Assembly: GCA_963592135.1 (NCBI GenBank)
Contig: CAVAVP010000035.1
Coordinates: forward strand, 1 to 64,000
Direction: 5' to 3'
Length of the DNA stretch: 64,000 bases
Origin: UBA3700 sp963592135
GTDB lineage: Bacteria; Bacillota; Clostridia; Christensenellales; UBA3700
Of the stretch, positions 24,994 through 33,668 are shown one piece after another. The notes beneath the pieces were generated by a model. The model was given only the letters and a program-made list of their open reading frames with translations. It ran no database searches and was not told the DNA's origin. A program made the position numbers and the translations under genes. The number at the start of each line of letters is the position of its first letter. Position 1 is the first letter of the stretch.

Positions 24994-26733
24994 ATGAAAA
25001 AAAGAGATGACATTGATGATGAGATCATTGACGACATCGACGATGAAGTTGTTGACGATGAAATAGTTGACGATGAAATTGTAGATGATGACATTGAGGA
25101 TGTAGTTGAAGTTCAAGAAGATGATGACGAAGATGTTGATTATGCAATGGTTGAAGCCCCATCAGGGAAAGGTTTAAAGACTAATCAAAAGAACAGCAAA
25201 AAGAAATTAGGTAAAGGCGCTAAGGCTGGAATTATAATTGGTGCAATTGCTGTCGTTTTAATTATTGCTATCGTTGTTGAAGAATTAACATTAGGCATCC
25301 TTGGAATTTTTGGAAAGAAAACTCAAATTGTTGCAGGAGAATTTGATTTACTTTTATCTTTAAATGGGTATAATCAAAAGCCTGATACAAGTGGTATTAA
25401 ATTAAAAGATGGTGCAACTGAAGATCATATTATTTCAGTAAGTGAAATGTTAACGGAGTCTGGAATTAGCGGTACAACAGGCACTGGTAATACTAAGTTT
25501 GCTGCTGCTTTGTATAATTTGGCAGTAACAAATTATAGAAACGTAAATGGAACTGGTTGGAATTGTTATACAGATTCAGATGTATATGCTACAAATGTTA
25601 AAGCTTTAGGATTTTTAACTTTTGATAGTTTCAATGTAGGTGTTCGTGCAGCCTACAATCAAGGAAGTATGCAAAGTAATTACGCTGCGCATAAGGCTGC
25701 AGGAATAGAAAATTATTTCTCTCAAACAATTTCTGGTGTAACAAAGTTAGACATAGGTTCTGTTCCTGGTAATATTACAAATACATTAAAATCAAGCTTT
25801 GGATACAACAATCAAGAATTTTTATATGATAATGTTTTTGCTTTAAGAAGAGGTATAAATGGTGGAGCCACATTCTATGGAAATACAGATCCAGAAGGCT
25901 ATTACTATTTAATGGGTGCATATAATGAAACATTTAGTGCAGATTATTTTAATAAATTTAAAACTTTTGATCCAGCATCTATTAAAACACAAGAAGGATA
26001 TGATCAAAAATCTTCATATATTCATAACTATGATGCAACAACAGACGCTGTAGCAAAGAACTTAGATTATATTGAAACTCCAGCAAATGTTATTAATACA
26101 TCAAGAAAAGCATGGGATACACTAGATACTTATTATCAATATGCATATAAATTAAAACCATATGACTTAGAAGAAAACTACTACGCTGGTAACTATGGAA
26201 CGGGCTGGGCAGCATATGACTTTAGAGAAGAATATCTAGATGATTCAACGGAAATCTCTTATGATAAAAAAACTGGTGTTTATACAATTAATTATGTAGT
26301 AAAAGAAGAGAAGGTTGATGATGCTTGTATGTTTGCAAAAGGAAGTTTAATTAAAGATACTAAAGACTATATTATGATGCAAACACCAACTTATACTTTA
26401 CAAATTAACAAGGTTGAAATCTGGGAAAATGGATTAATTAAGAGTTGGGAAAGACAAGAAACTGTAGCTTCAGAGCAAAAGGCTAAATTAGTTGTAATCA
26501 CTGGTGTATGTAATGGTGGTGGTGGAACAACAAACCACACATATCAAACATTCTCTTATGAAGAAATTGATTATAGTCCACTAGCATTAGCAGCAAGAGT
26601 ATGGCCACAAATCGGACAAGATGTTGCTGGAAAATATAAGCAAGATTTATCAAAGTACATGGATTTTGATACTTATAAGCCTTATATCTTAAAGCAAGCA
26701 AACGAAAGATTTGGCACTGAATTTGCAGTCTAA
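24994..26733 (+). CDS. Hypothetical membrane-anchored protein with acidic repeat N-terminus
   Basis: A 579-residue protein I do not recognise. Residues 1-50 are almost entirely Asp/Glu/Ile/Val in repeated D-D-E-[IV]-V units. A Lys-rich stretch follows (about 62-75), then one transmembrane helix (about 78-98, GIIIGAIAVVLIIAIVV). The remaining roughly 470 residues should be extracellular and are Tyr/Asn-rich, resembling a secreted enzyme or cell-wall protein (YNLAVTNYRNVNG, GTGWAAYDFREEYLDD). The fold of the large domain suggests nothing to me. The ATG follows GGAG. A promoter-like TTGATA...TATAAA lies at 24936-24963. A hairpin follows the gene. Confidence 0.8.
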   Translation: MKKRDDIDDEIIDDIDDEVVDDEIVDDEIVDDDIEDVVEVQEDDDEDVDYAMVEAPSGKGLKTNQKNSKKKLGKGAKAGIIIGAIAVVLIIAIVVEELTLGILGIFGKKTQIVAGEFDLLLSLNGYNQKPDTSGIKLKDGATEDHIISVSEMLTESGISGTTGTGNTKFAAALYNLAVTNYRNVNGTGWNCYTDSDVYATNVKALGFLTFDSFNVGVRAAYNQGSMQSNYAAHKAAGIENYFSQTISGVTKLDIGSVPGNITNTLKSSFGYNNQEFLYDNVFALRRGINGGATFYGNTDPEGYYYLMGAYNETFSADYFNKFKTFDPASIKTQEGYDQKSSYIHNYDATTDAVAKNLDYIETPANVINTSRKAWDTLDTYYQYAYKLKPYDLEENYYAGNYGTGWAAYDFREEYLDDSTEISYDKKTGVYTINYVVKEEKVDDACMFAKGSLIKDTKDYIMMQTPTYTLQINKVEIWENGLIKSWERQETVASEQKAKLVVITGVCNGGGGTTNHTYQTFSYEEIDYSPLALAARVWPQIGQDVAGKYKQDLSKYMDFDTYKPYILKQANERFGTEFAV

Positions 26734-26746
26734 TTTATAAAAAAGG

Positions 26747-26774
26747 ATGTCGCATGGTAATAACCATGCGACAT
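26747..26774 (+). terminator. Hairpin between the acidic membrane protein and the NahK-like gene
   Basis: ATGTCGCATGG (26747-26757) pairs perfectly with CCATGCGACAT (26764-26774). The T-run is short (TTAT), and the next start codon is only 10 bp away with no Shine-Dalgarno, so it may act as a partial terminator or affect translation. Confidence 0.65.
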
Positions 26775-26784
26775 TTATCTAAAA

Positions 26785-27867
26785 ATGGATGTTAAAAACA
26801 TAATTAATAAGTTTAATATGACAGAAAATGTTATTAGTGTGGAGCCGTTTGGTAATGGTCACATTAATGACACTTTTTTATTAAAGACGGAAAGTGGTGA
26901 CTTTGTTTTACAAAATTTAAACACAAAAGTGTTTAAAAAGTACGATGGTTTATCTAACAATATTACCTTAGTTACAACACATATAAACAATCAAATAATT
27001 GCCAAAAACGGTCATTTAACAAAAGAAGCTTTAATATATATTCCATGTAAAGATGGAAAATATTATTACTACGATAAAGGTAATTGTTATAGAATAAGAA
27101 ATTTAATTCCAGATTCTATAGTTTATCAACAATCAGATGATATTCACATATTACAAGAAGCAGGAAAGTGTCTTGGAGAGTTTATAGAAAAATTAGATAA
27201 TTTCGATGCTAAAGCATTATGTGAGGTAATTCCTAATTTCCATAACACATCATCAAGATATAAAGACTTTAAAAGATCTATTGAAAAGCATTTAGCAAAT
27301 AGAAATAATAAAGCAATTAAAGAAATTAAATTTGTAAAAGAAAGAGCAGATTTTGCCGGAGAAATTGTAGATAAGTTAGAAACAGGAGAACTTCCTTTAA
27401 GAGTAACTCATAATGATACAAAGTTAAATAATATTTTATTTGATTCAAAAACAAATAAAGCTTTGTGTCTTATAGATTTAGATACAATAATGCCAGGCAG
27501 TTTGTTATATGATTTTGGTGATGCGATAAGAATATCTTGTTCGACAGCTGAAGAAGATGAACAAAACTTAGAGAAAGTTCATTTTAATATTGAAAGTTAT
27601 GATGCATTTACAAAAGGGTTTATAGGTGCAGTTAAAGATAAAATAATACCACTTGAAGTTGAAATGCTGCATAAAGGTGCAATAATTATGACGTATGAGT
27701 GTGGAATGAGATTTTTAGCAGATTATTTAGACGGCGATATCTACTTTAAAGTAGACAGAGAAAGTCATAATTTAGAAAGAGCTAGAACTCAATTTAAAAT
27801 GGTAGAAGAAATGGAGCAAAGACAGGAAGAAATGAAAGCCATTGCTTACAAATATTATAAAAATTAA
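26785..27867 (+). CDS. Phosphotransferase of the N-acetylhexosamine 1-kinase (NahK) type
   Basis: A 360-residue kinase of the aminoglycoside phosphotransferase fold. The N-terminal FGNGHINDTF and the catalytic RVTHNDTKLNNILFD, then CLIDLDTIMPGSLLYDFGD, match the bifidobacterial NahK/LnpB group, which phosphorylates GlcNAc and GalNAc at C1. The catalytic Asp lies in HND and the Mg2+ ligand in IDLDT. It is followed immediately by galE, whose product interconverts UDP-Glc/Gal and often UDP-GlcNAc/GalNAc, which fits a hexosamine or galactose route. No LNB phosphorylase gene is present. The start lacks a visible Shine-Dalgarno. Confidence 0.78.
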   Translation: MDVKNIINKFNMTENVISVEPFGNGHINDTFLLKTESGDFVLQNLNTKVFKKYDGLSNNITLVTTHINNQIIAKNGHLTKEALIYIPCKDGKYYYYDKGNCYRIRNLIPDSIVYQQSDDIHILQEAGKCLGEFIEKLDNFDAKALCEVIPNFHNTSSRYKDFKRSIEKHLANRNNKAIKEIKFVKERADFAGEIVDKLETGELPLRVTHNDTKLNNILFDSKTNKALCLIDLDTIMPGSLLYDFGDAIRISCSTAEEDEQNLEKVHFNIESYDAFTKGFIGAVKDKIIPLEVEMLHKGAIIMTYECGMRFLADYLDGDIYFKVDRESHNLERARTQFKMVEEMEQRQEEMKAIAYKYYKN

Positions 27868-27878
27868 TGGAGGATAAA

Positions 27879-28895
27879 ATGAGCGTATTAGTTACAGGAG
27901 GAGCTGGATATATTGGCTCTCATACAGTAATAGAATTAATAGAAAATGGTTATGATGTTGTTGTTGTAGACAATTTATGTAATTCGAAGAGAGTAGCATT
28001 AGAAAGAGTTGAAAAAATCGTTGGGAAAAAGATTAAGTTTTATCAGGAAAATGTTTGTGATTTAGAAAAAATTAGAGACATATTCAAAAAAGAGAACATT
28101 GACTCAGTAATTCATTTTGCTGGCTTAAAAGCTGTAGGAGAAAGTTGTAGAAAGCCTTTAGAGTACTATCAAAACAATTTAATATCAACATTAACACTTA
28201 TTCAAGCAATGAGAGAATTTAATTGTAAGAATATAGTATTTTCTTCATCAGCAACAGTATATGGACAACCAAAGAGTGTGCCAATTAAAGAAGATTTTCC
28301 ATTAGGACCAACCACAAATCCTTATGGTTCTACAAAGTTGATGATTGAAGATATGTTAAGAGATATATATAAAGCAGATAATTCATTTAATATTGCACTT
28401 TTAAGATATTTCAACCCAATAGGCGCTCATAAGAGTGGTTTAATTGGAGAAGATCCTAACGGAATACCAAATAATTTAATGCCATATATTACTCAAGTTG
28501 CAATAGGCAAATTGGAGAAACTTCATGTATTTGGCAACGATTACCCAACACATGATGGTACTGGTGTTAGAGATTATATTCACGTTGTGGATTTAGCAAG
28601 AGGTCATATTTGTGCATTAAAAAAATTAGAGACCAAGCCAGGACTAGTTACATACAATCTAGGAACAGGAAAAGGCTATAGTGTACTCGATATGGTAAAG
28701 GCTTTTGAAAAAGCTTCAGGGAAGAAAATTCCTTATGTTATTGATCCAAGAAGACCAGGAGATATTCCAGAGTGTTACGCAGATCCTGCAAAGGCAAAAA
28801 AAGAGATTGGATTTGAGTGCAAATATGATTTAGAGGAAATGTGTAAAGATAGCTGGAGATGGCAAAGTACTAACCCTAAAGGTTATGGGGACTAA
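27879..28895 (+). CDS. galE: UDP-glucose 4-epimerase
   Basis: A 338-residue short-chain dehydrogenase-type epimerase interconverting UDP-galactose and UDP-glucose. The NAD motif VTGGAGYIGSH is at the N-terminus. FSSSATVYGQP supplies the catalytic Ser/Thr, and NPYGSTK supplies the Tyr-x-x-x-Lys pair. RYFNPIGAH and GDIPECYAD are typical of GalE. The start is put at 27879 rather than the ATG overlapping the previous stop (27867) because GGAGG lies five bases before it and the protein then starts MSVLVTGG. It is coupled to the NahK-like gene. Confidence 0.96.
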   Translation: MSVLVTGGAGYIGSHTVIELIENGYDVVVVDNLCNSKRVALERVEKIVGKKIKFYQENVCDLEKIRDIFKKENIDSVIHFAGLKAVGESCRKPLEYYQNNLISTLTLIQAMREFNCKNIVFSSSATVYGQPKSVPIKEDFPLGPTTNPYGSTKLMIEDMLRDIYKADNSFNIALLRYFNPIGAHKSGLIGEDPNGIPNNLMPYITQVAIGKLEKLHVFGNDYPTHDGTGVRDYIHVVDLARGHICALKKLETKPGLVTYNLGTGKGYSVLDMVKAFEKASGKKIPYVIDPRRPGDIPECYADPAKAKKEIGFECKYDLEEMCKDSWRWQSTNPKGYGD

Positions 28896-28900
28896 TTTTG

Positions 28901-28929
28901 TTGCAAAAACATATATTATAAAATATAAT
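28901..28929 (+). promoter_or_regulatory. Promoter of the polytopic nucleotide-sugar dehydratase gene
   Basis: TTGCAA (28901-28906), a 17-bp spacer and TATAAT (28924-28929), followed by AAGGAG and the ATG at 28956. Confidence 0.75.
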
Positions 28930-28955
28930 GTTAAGGCTTATTTAAGGAGTTTTAG

Positions 28956-30920
28956 ATGCTTAGACATAGATTAAATAGAAATTCTTACGCTATAAGAACA
29001 TTTAGGGAAGTTGGTATACTAGTAATGGATGTTGCTGTTGTATGTTTAACTTTTATTATTTCACTAATTTTAGGCGAAATATATGTTCTTAAAGCAGGCG
29101 TGGATATTGATATATGGTCAGGAGCTGTAAAAGCAATAGTCGCAATAATAGGATTATATGGCTTATCATTTTGGGGTTTTAGAGTATTTAAAGTTGTTTG
29201 GAGATATGCCAAAATTAAAGACTATTTAAGAATTTTAGGTGCTTCAGTTGTTGCATTCGTGATTTTTATTTTACTTGATCAAAAATTTGATTTTATTAAC
29301 AATGATGTTCAAATACACGCATCACCTAATCATCAACAAGATTACAAGGTTTATCCAGTTTATATAATATTCTTTAGTATGTCTAATTTTGTATTATTCA
29401 TAACTAGAGCAATTTATGAGCTTATATTTAACTATACAAGAAATAAAATGGAGTTAAAACCAAGACGAAAAACTTTGGTTATTGGCGCTGGATTAAGTGG
29501 AAGTTCATTAATAGAAGACTTATTAAGACCAGAAAGTATTTATGAACCTATTTGTATATTGGATGACGATAAAGATAAAATGGGTAGAATAATTAACGAT
29601 GTTGAAGTTGTTGGTACGATTAGTGATCTTGAAAGTGTAGTTAAGAAATTTGATATAAATACTATTATATTTGCAATTCCATCAATGCCTTCTGATAAAA
29701 GAAAGGAGGTTTTAAATGTTTGTGCGAAAACTGGATGTAGAGTAAAGGTTTTGCCATTCTTTACTGAGATCGTAGATAATATGGGAATAACCCAACAAAT
29801 GAGAGATATCAACATTGATGATCTTTTGGGCAGAGAGAGTATTTCTTTTGATAATCAAACAATATCTAATTTAATTAAAGGCAAAGTTGTAATGGTCACA
29901 GGTGGTGGCGGCTCAATCGGTTCAGAACTTTGTCGTCAAATTTGGGCATATGGTGCAAAAAGATTAATTATCGTAGATGTATATGAAAATTCGACATATA
30001 ATATTCAACAAGAACTTTTAAGAAAGTATGGAAGAGATATAGATTTATTTGCTGAAATAGTTTCAATAACTGACAAAGGTGAGCTTGAAAAAGTGTTTAT
30101 GCAACATAGGCCTGAAATTATTTTCCATGCCGCAGCACATAAACATGTTCCGTTAATGGAATCTGAGCCAGTAGAAGCTGTAAAGAATAATGTATTTGGA
30201 ACTTTAAATGTAGTTGAGCTTGCTGCTAAATATAAAGTAAAGAAATTTATAATGATATCTACGGACAAAGCTGTAAATCCTACTAATGTTATGGGTGCCA
30301 CGAAGAGATGTTGTGAAAAAATTGTTCAAATGATGTCTCAAAAGGATAATGAAACAACGTTTGCGGCGGTAAGATTTGGAAATGTATTAGGAAGTAATGG
30401 TTCAGTTATTCCTCTTTTTGAGTCTCAAATTAAGGCAGGAGGCCCAGTAACAATTACTCATCCCGACATTATAAGATACTTTATGACTATCCCAGAAGCG
30501 GTTTCTCTTGTTTTGCAAGCAGGAGCATTTGCTCAAGGTGGTGAAATATTTGTTTTAAATATGGGTGAACCTGTTAAAATTCAAACACTAGCAGAAAACG
30601 TTATTAGAATGATGGGACATATTCCAAACGGGGATATAAAAATTATTTATACAGGCTTAAGACCAGGTGAGAAACTATACGAAGAGTTGTTAATGGCAGA
30701 AGAAGGTTTAAAAGAAACTGCTAATGAGAAAATAAAAATCGGAAAACTTGCAAATATAGATATTGAAGATTTTACAAAAGAATTAGAAAATATGCGTGAA
30801 ATTTGTAAAACAAATGACAAGTTAGAAGTTATAGAACAATTAAAAATTCTAGTTCCAACATTTCATCACGATAGGGCTTTTTTTGATAAATTAGAAGAAA
30901 AGGCAAATTCTAAAGAATAA
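28956..30920 (+). CDS. Polytopic UDP-sugar 4,6-dehydratase-type protein (CapD/WbpM/PglF family)
   Basis: A 654-residue protein. Four membrane helices (about 20-45, 48-75, 90-110, 130-155) precede a CoA-binding-like Rossmann region (VIGAGLSGSSLIEDLL, about 170-185). The catalytic extended SDR domain starts VMVTGGGGSIGSELCRQ (about 312) and carries STDKAVNPTNVMGATKR (about 432), with the Lys of the modified catalytic motif. Relatives dehydrate UDP-GlcNAc at C4/C6, the first step to bacillosamine or rare sugars for surface glycans. It has its own promoter. Polysaccharide genes recur at 61-64 kb, but no aminotransferase partner is adjacent. Confidence 0.92.
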   Translation: MLRHRLNRNSYAIRTFREVGILVMDVAVVCLTFIISLILGEIYVLKAGVDIDIWSGAVKAIVAIIGLYGLSFWGFRVFKVVWRYAKIKDYLRILGASVVAFVIFILLDQKFDFINNDVQIHASPNHQQDYKVYPVYIIFFSMSNFVLFITRAIYELIFNYTRNKMELKPRRKTLVIGAGLSGSSLIEDLLRPESIYEPICILDDDKDKMGRIINDVEVVGTISDLESVVKKFDINTIIFAIPSMPSDKRKEVLNVCAKTGCRVKVLPFFTEIVDNMGITQQMRDINIDDLLGRESISFDNQTISNLIKGKVVMVTGGGGSIGSELCRQIWAYGAKRLIIVDVYENSTYNIQQELLRKYGRDIDLFAEIVSITDKGELEKVFMQHRPEIIFHAAAHKHVPLMESEPVEAVKNNVFGTLNVVELAAKYKVKKFIMISTDKAVNPTNVMGATKRCCEKIVQMMSQKDNETTFAAVRFGNVLGSNGSVIPLFESQIKAGGPVTITHPDIIRYFMTIPEAVSLVLQAGAFAQGGEIFVLNMGEPVKIQTLAENVIRMMGHIPNGDIKIIYTGLRPGEKLYEELLMAEEGLKETANEKIKIGKLANIDIEDFTKELENMREICKTNDKLEVIEQLKILVPTFHHDRAFFDKLEEKANSKE

Positions 30921-31019
30921 TTATCAGTAGTAGGGTTTATAAACAAGAACTTTTTAAGTAAGGCTCTTTTTTTTTCGATAATTTTTATTTATAATATTAT
31001 CAAATAATGCTTTGACAAA

Positions 31020-31543
31020 AAGGGGTTTGATAATTTAATTAAGTAGGCAAAAGAAGAGGCATTTGTTATTATCATAGATGAGATAGCATATTTAGCTAAG
31101 GCCGATAAAGGTTTTTTATTTGAATTGCAATTTTATATAGATGATAAGTTTGAAAATACAAAAATTAAGTTAATATTGTCTGGCAGTAATATTTCGTTTA
31201 TGAAAAAATATTGAAAGATAGAAGGACTCCACTTTTTCAAAGAAGTACATTTCAAATACATGTTACAAAATTATAATTTTCAGCAGCATTGCAATTTTTA
31301 GATGGACTTGCAAAAGGCATTGGAAAAAACGAGAATCATTTAATTGTTATTGAATGTAAATATAGAAAAAATCATTTCTCTAAAGAAATGTTTGAAAAAT
31401 TAAAAGAAAGCATTTCAGTGTTTGATGGGTATAATAAGATAGATTATTATTTGTTTTCAAAGTCAGATTTTTCTACAGGGGTAACAAATATTAATGATGA
31501 AAATATTCATTTAATTACCTTGGATAAATTGTTCGAAAATTAA
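31020..31543 (+). pseudogene. Decayed ATPase_2/DUF234-type ATPase
   Basis: Fragments in more than one frame spell pieces of an archaeal-type ATPase. One frame gives IIIDEIAYLAKADKG (Walker B) and LILSGSNISFMKKY, then a stop. A shifted frame gives DRRTPLFQRSTFQIHV. After a gap comes the C-terminal nuclease-like DUF234 part with LIVIECKYRKN and YYLFSKSDFS. An in-frame TAG (31044) breaks the first fragment, and most of the N-terminus is missing. A separate gene start at 31289 is therefore unlikely to be functional. Confidence 0.82.
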
Positions 31544-31560
31544 TTTTACGATGTTTGTAT

Positions 31561-31596
31561 AAAGGCCGCTATGATTTTTTTATCATTGCGGCCTTT
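31561..31596. terminator. Bidirectional hairpin between the ATPase relic and the surface-protein gene
   Basis: A 15-bp stem with one mismatch, AAAGGCCGCTATGAT with ATCATTGCGGCCTTT, around a T-rich loop. It lies between convergent units; flanking T-runs are short. Confidence 0.75.
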
Positions 31597-31601
31597 AGTA
31601 A

Positions 31602-33665
31602 TTAAACTGTTTCTTTGTATATTATTGAGGTTTCTGTGCTATCTGTATAGAAGCCATAACCTTCCGCTTTTATTGTAATAGAAAGATTTTTAATATCAGT
31701 TATGGATTCTTTTTTAATTGAATATTTAGTTTCTAATGAAGTTGTTTTAATTTCTACATCACCAAACTTTATAACATAAATTTTTGCATTTTCAACTTGA
31801 GGAATAGTAATTGTTAATTCATAAGAATCATCAACTTCTGTATAGGCATAAGAAGCTTCTGAAACGCTATTTAATATTGCAGTTACTTTGTTTGAAGCCA
31901 TTGATTCTCTAGAGCTTGTTAAATACTTTTGATTTGAACAAGCGGTAACTCTTACAGAGTGATATCCTACAGTATTAAAGATATTAGCAACTTCGTCAGA
32001 GTAGTTTTTAAGATTGAATCCATCACTAGATTCTACAGCTGTCTTGTTATCGTCTTTAATTTCAATTGTCATATTGCCATCAATAACCACTTTATAGTAA
32101 TCAGCATAGCTTACTTTTGCTATTTTTAATATAGAACCATCGCCAACACTGCTATTTCCTAAAGTGACATTTGGAGTGGATAATTGTAATGTATAAGAAT
32201 ATTCGATGGTCGTTGCTTCATCGCTGTCCATATATAAAGTACTTGGAGCTTCTGCAGTTAACTTATCAAAAGAATAATTACCTTTTACTTTTACAGCTAT
32301 AGTGTTATTTGCTCCGCCATTTAAGACAGTAGTAACATCATAGGATTCGGTTTCTTGGCTTGCTTTTTCTACACCATTAACTATAAATACATATAAAGAT
32401 GCATTGTCTACTTTTGCAGCTACCGCAAAGAATGAGTCGCCCTCTTCTTTTATGATTAAATCAGAAGGGGATTGTAATTTTTCAATATAGATAATCTTTG
32501 AGCAATTTGTAATAGTTAGGTTATCTTCAAAAGCATTATAAATGCCTAAAACTTTTATATCTTTATATGAATTACATACATGACCTTGTAGCATAGCAAC
32601 TCTTTCGCCATTTGTAATACTATTAACCTTACCATAAATTTGGGCTGTAGAATTTGTTAAATCAACATCGTTTAATGTGGCATTATTGTTTATAGTAATA
32701 TTAGAATTGTTAAATACAGTATTTTTTGCTGTAATATTTGCATTTACAATAACGCTATTACAATTATTGAATTCCATGATTGCAGTCTCAGAGGTTGTAA
32801 TATTTCCATTGATTTTACATTCATTAGAAACTTCTATTTTTGCGCTATCATCAACTTGCAATCCGTTTAATGTTACATTCTTAGCTTTAATAGTTATAGA
32901 TCCATTAACCTTTATATTAGTTGCAAAATTATATGTTGCATTATCTCCTTCGATAACAAGATTCTCAACAATTAATTGTCCCTTGTTTACATATTTTCCA
33001 CTTTTTCTTGTACCAATATTAACAATGGCACCATCAGTGGTTTTTAGTGTTAGTGTGTTTGTTACCGTCAAAGTGTGACTATGTAAGTCAATTGAAGCAG
33101 AGCATTTTTCAAGTGTTAAGTTTTCTGTTTCAACATCTTTTTGTAAGACGAAATAATAATTACTGTTAGCAGCCCTGTTTAAAGCCTTTTCGCTTGTAAA
33201 ACTGGTGGCATCTTTTACCATTATTTTGTGTCTATAATAGAAGAATGTAGGGAAGAATATTGCACTAAACAATACAACAAATGCGACAATAGCTGTTGTA
33301 ATAATTAGAATTTTTTTCTTCTTATCCATTGGCTCTTTCAATTTAGCCTTTTTGTTTTCAAGTGGAGCTATTGGAGGATTAACATCGCTAGTATTGTCTA
33401 AAACGATTTCATCGTTTTCATTAACCTTATAAGAAGGGTTAATGTTTTGCTCAACATTGTCCTCTGCCTTACTCTCTTCTGTGGATTCAGTCGTAGAACC
33501 TTCTTGAACAGGACTATTCTCTATAGTAGGTACGTTTTCGCTTTTATCATTTGAAGTCGTAGAATCTTCATTTGAATCTATAACGTTTGCTTCTATAGAT
33601 TCAGTATTTTCTTTTACTTCATTTTCGTTAGTTTCGTTTTGGTTTAAATTTTCCTTATCGTCCAT
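31602..33665 (-). CDS. Hypothetical signal-anchored surface protein with beta-helix-like region
   Basis: A 687-residue protein of unknown function. Residues 1-117 are cytoplasmic, Asn/Glu/Ser-rich and acidic (TTESTEESKAEDNVEQ). A Lys-rich stop (MDKKKK) leads into one membrane helix (about 118-142). The external part has short Ile/Val/Asn repeats at about 175-330 (LTLEKCSAS, NITAKNTVFNNS) resembling a right-handed beta-helix like those in pectin-lyase-fold proteins. Three or more fibronectin/Ig-like segments follow. It starts 3 bp downstream of the mutase gene, with AAGGAGG inside that gene's end, so it is probably co-transcribed with it. Confidence 0.8.
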   Translation of the reverse strand: MDDKENLNQNETNENEVKENTESIEANVIDSNEDSTTSNDKSENVPTIENSPVQEGSTTESTEESKAEDNVEQNINPSYKVNENDEIVLDNTSDVNPPIAPLENKKAKLKEPMDKKKKILIITTAIVAFVVLFSAIFFPTFFYYRHKIMVKDATSFTSEKALNRAANSNYYFVLQKDVETENLTLEKCSASIDLHSHTLTVTNTLTLKTTDGAIVNIGTRKSGKYVNKGQLIVENLVIEGDNATYNFATNIKVNGSITIKAKNVTLNGLQVDDSAKIEVSNECKINGNITTSETAIMEFNNCNSVIVNANITAKNTVFNNSNITINNNATLNDVDLTNSTAQIYGKVNSITNGERVAMLQGHVCNSYKDIKVLGIYNAFEDNLTITNCSKIIYIEKLQSPSDLIIKEEGDSFFAVAAKVDNASLYVFIVNGVEKASQETESYDVTTVLNGGANNTIAVKVKGNYSFDKLTAEAPSTLYMDSDEATTIEYSYTLQLSTPNVTLGNSSVGDGSILKIAKVSYADYYKVVIDGNMTIEIKDDNKTAVESSDGFNLKNYSDEVANIFNTVGYHSVRVTACSNQKYLTSSRESMASNKVTAILNSVSEASYAYTEVDDSYELTITIPQVENAKIYVIKFGDVEIKTTSLETKYSIKKESITDIKNLSITIKAEGYGFYTDSTETSIIYKETV

Positions 33666-33668
33666 AAA

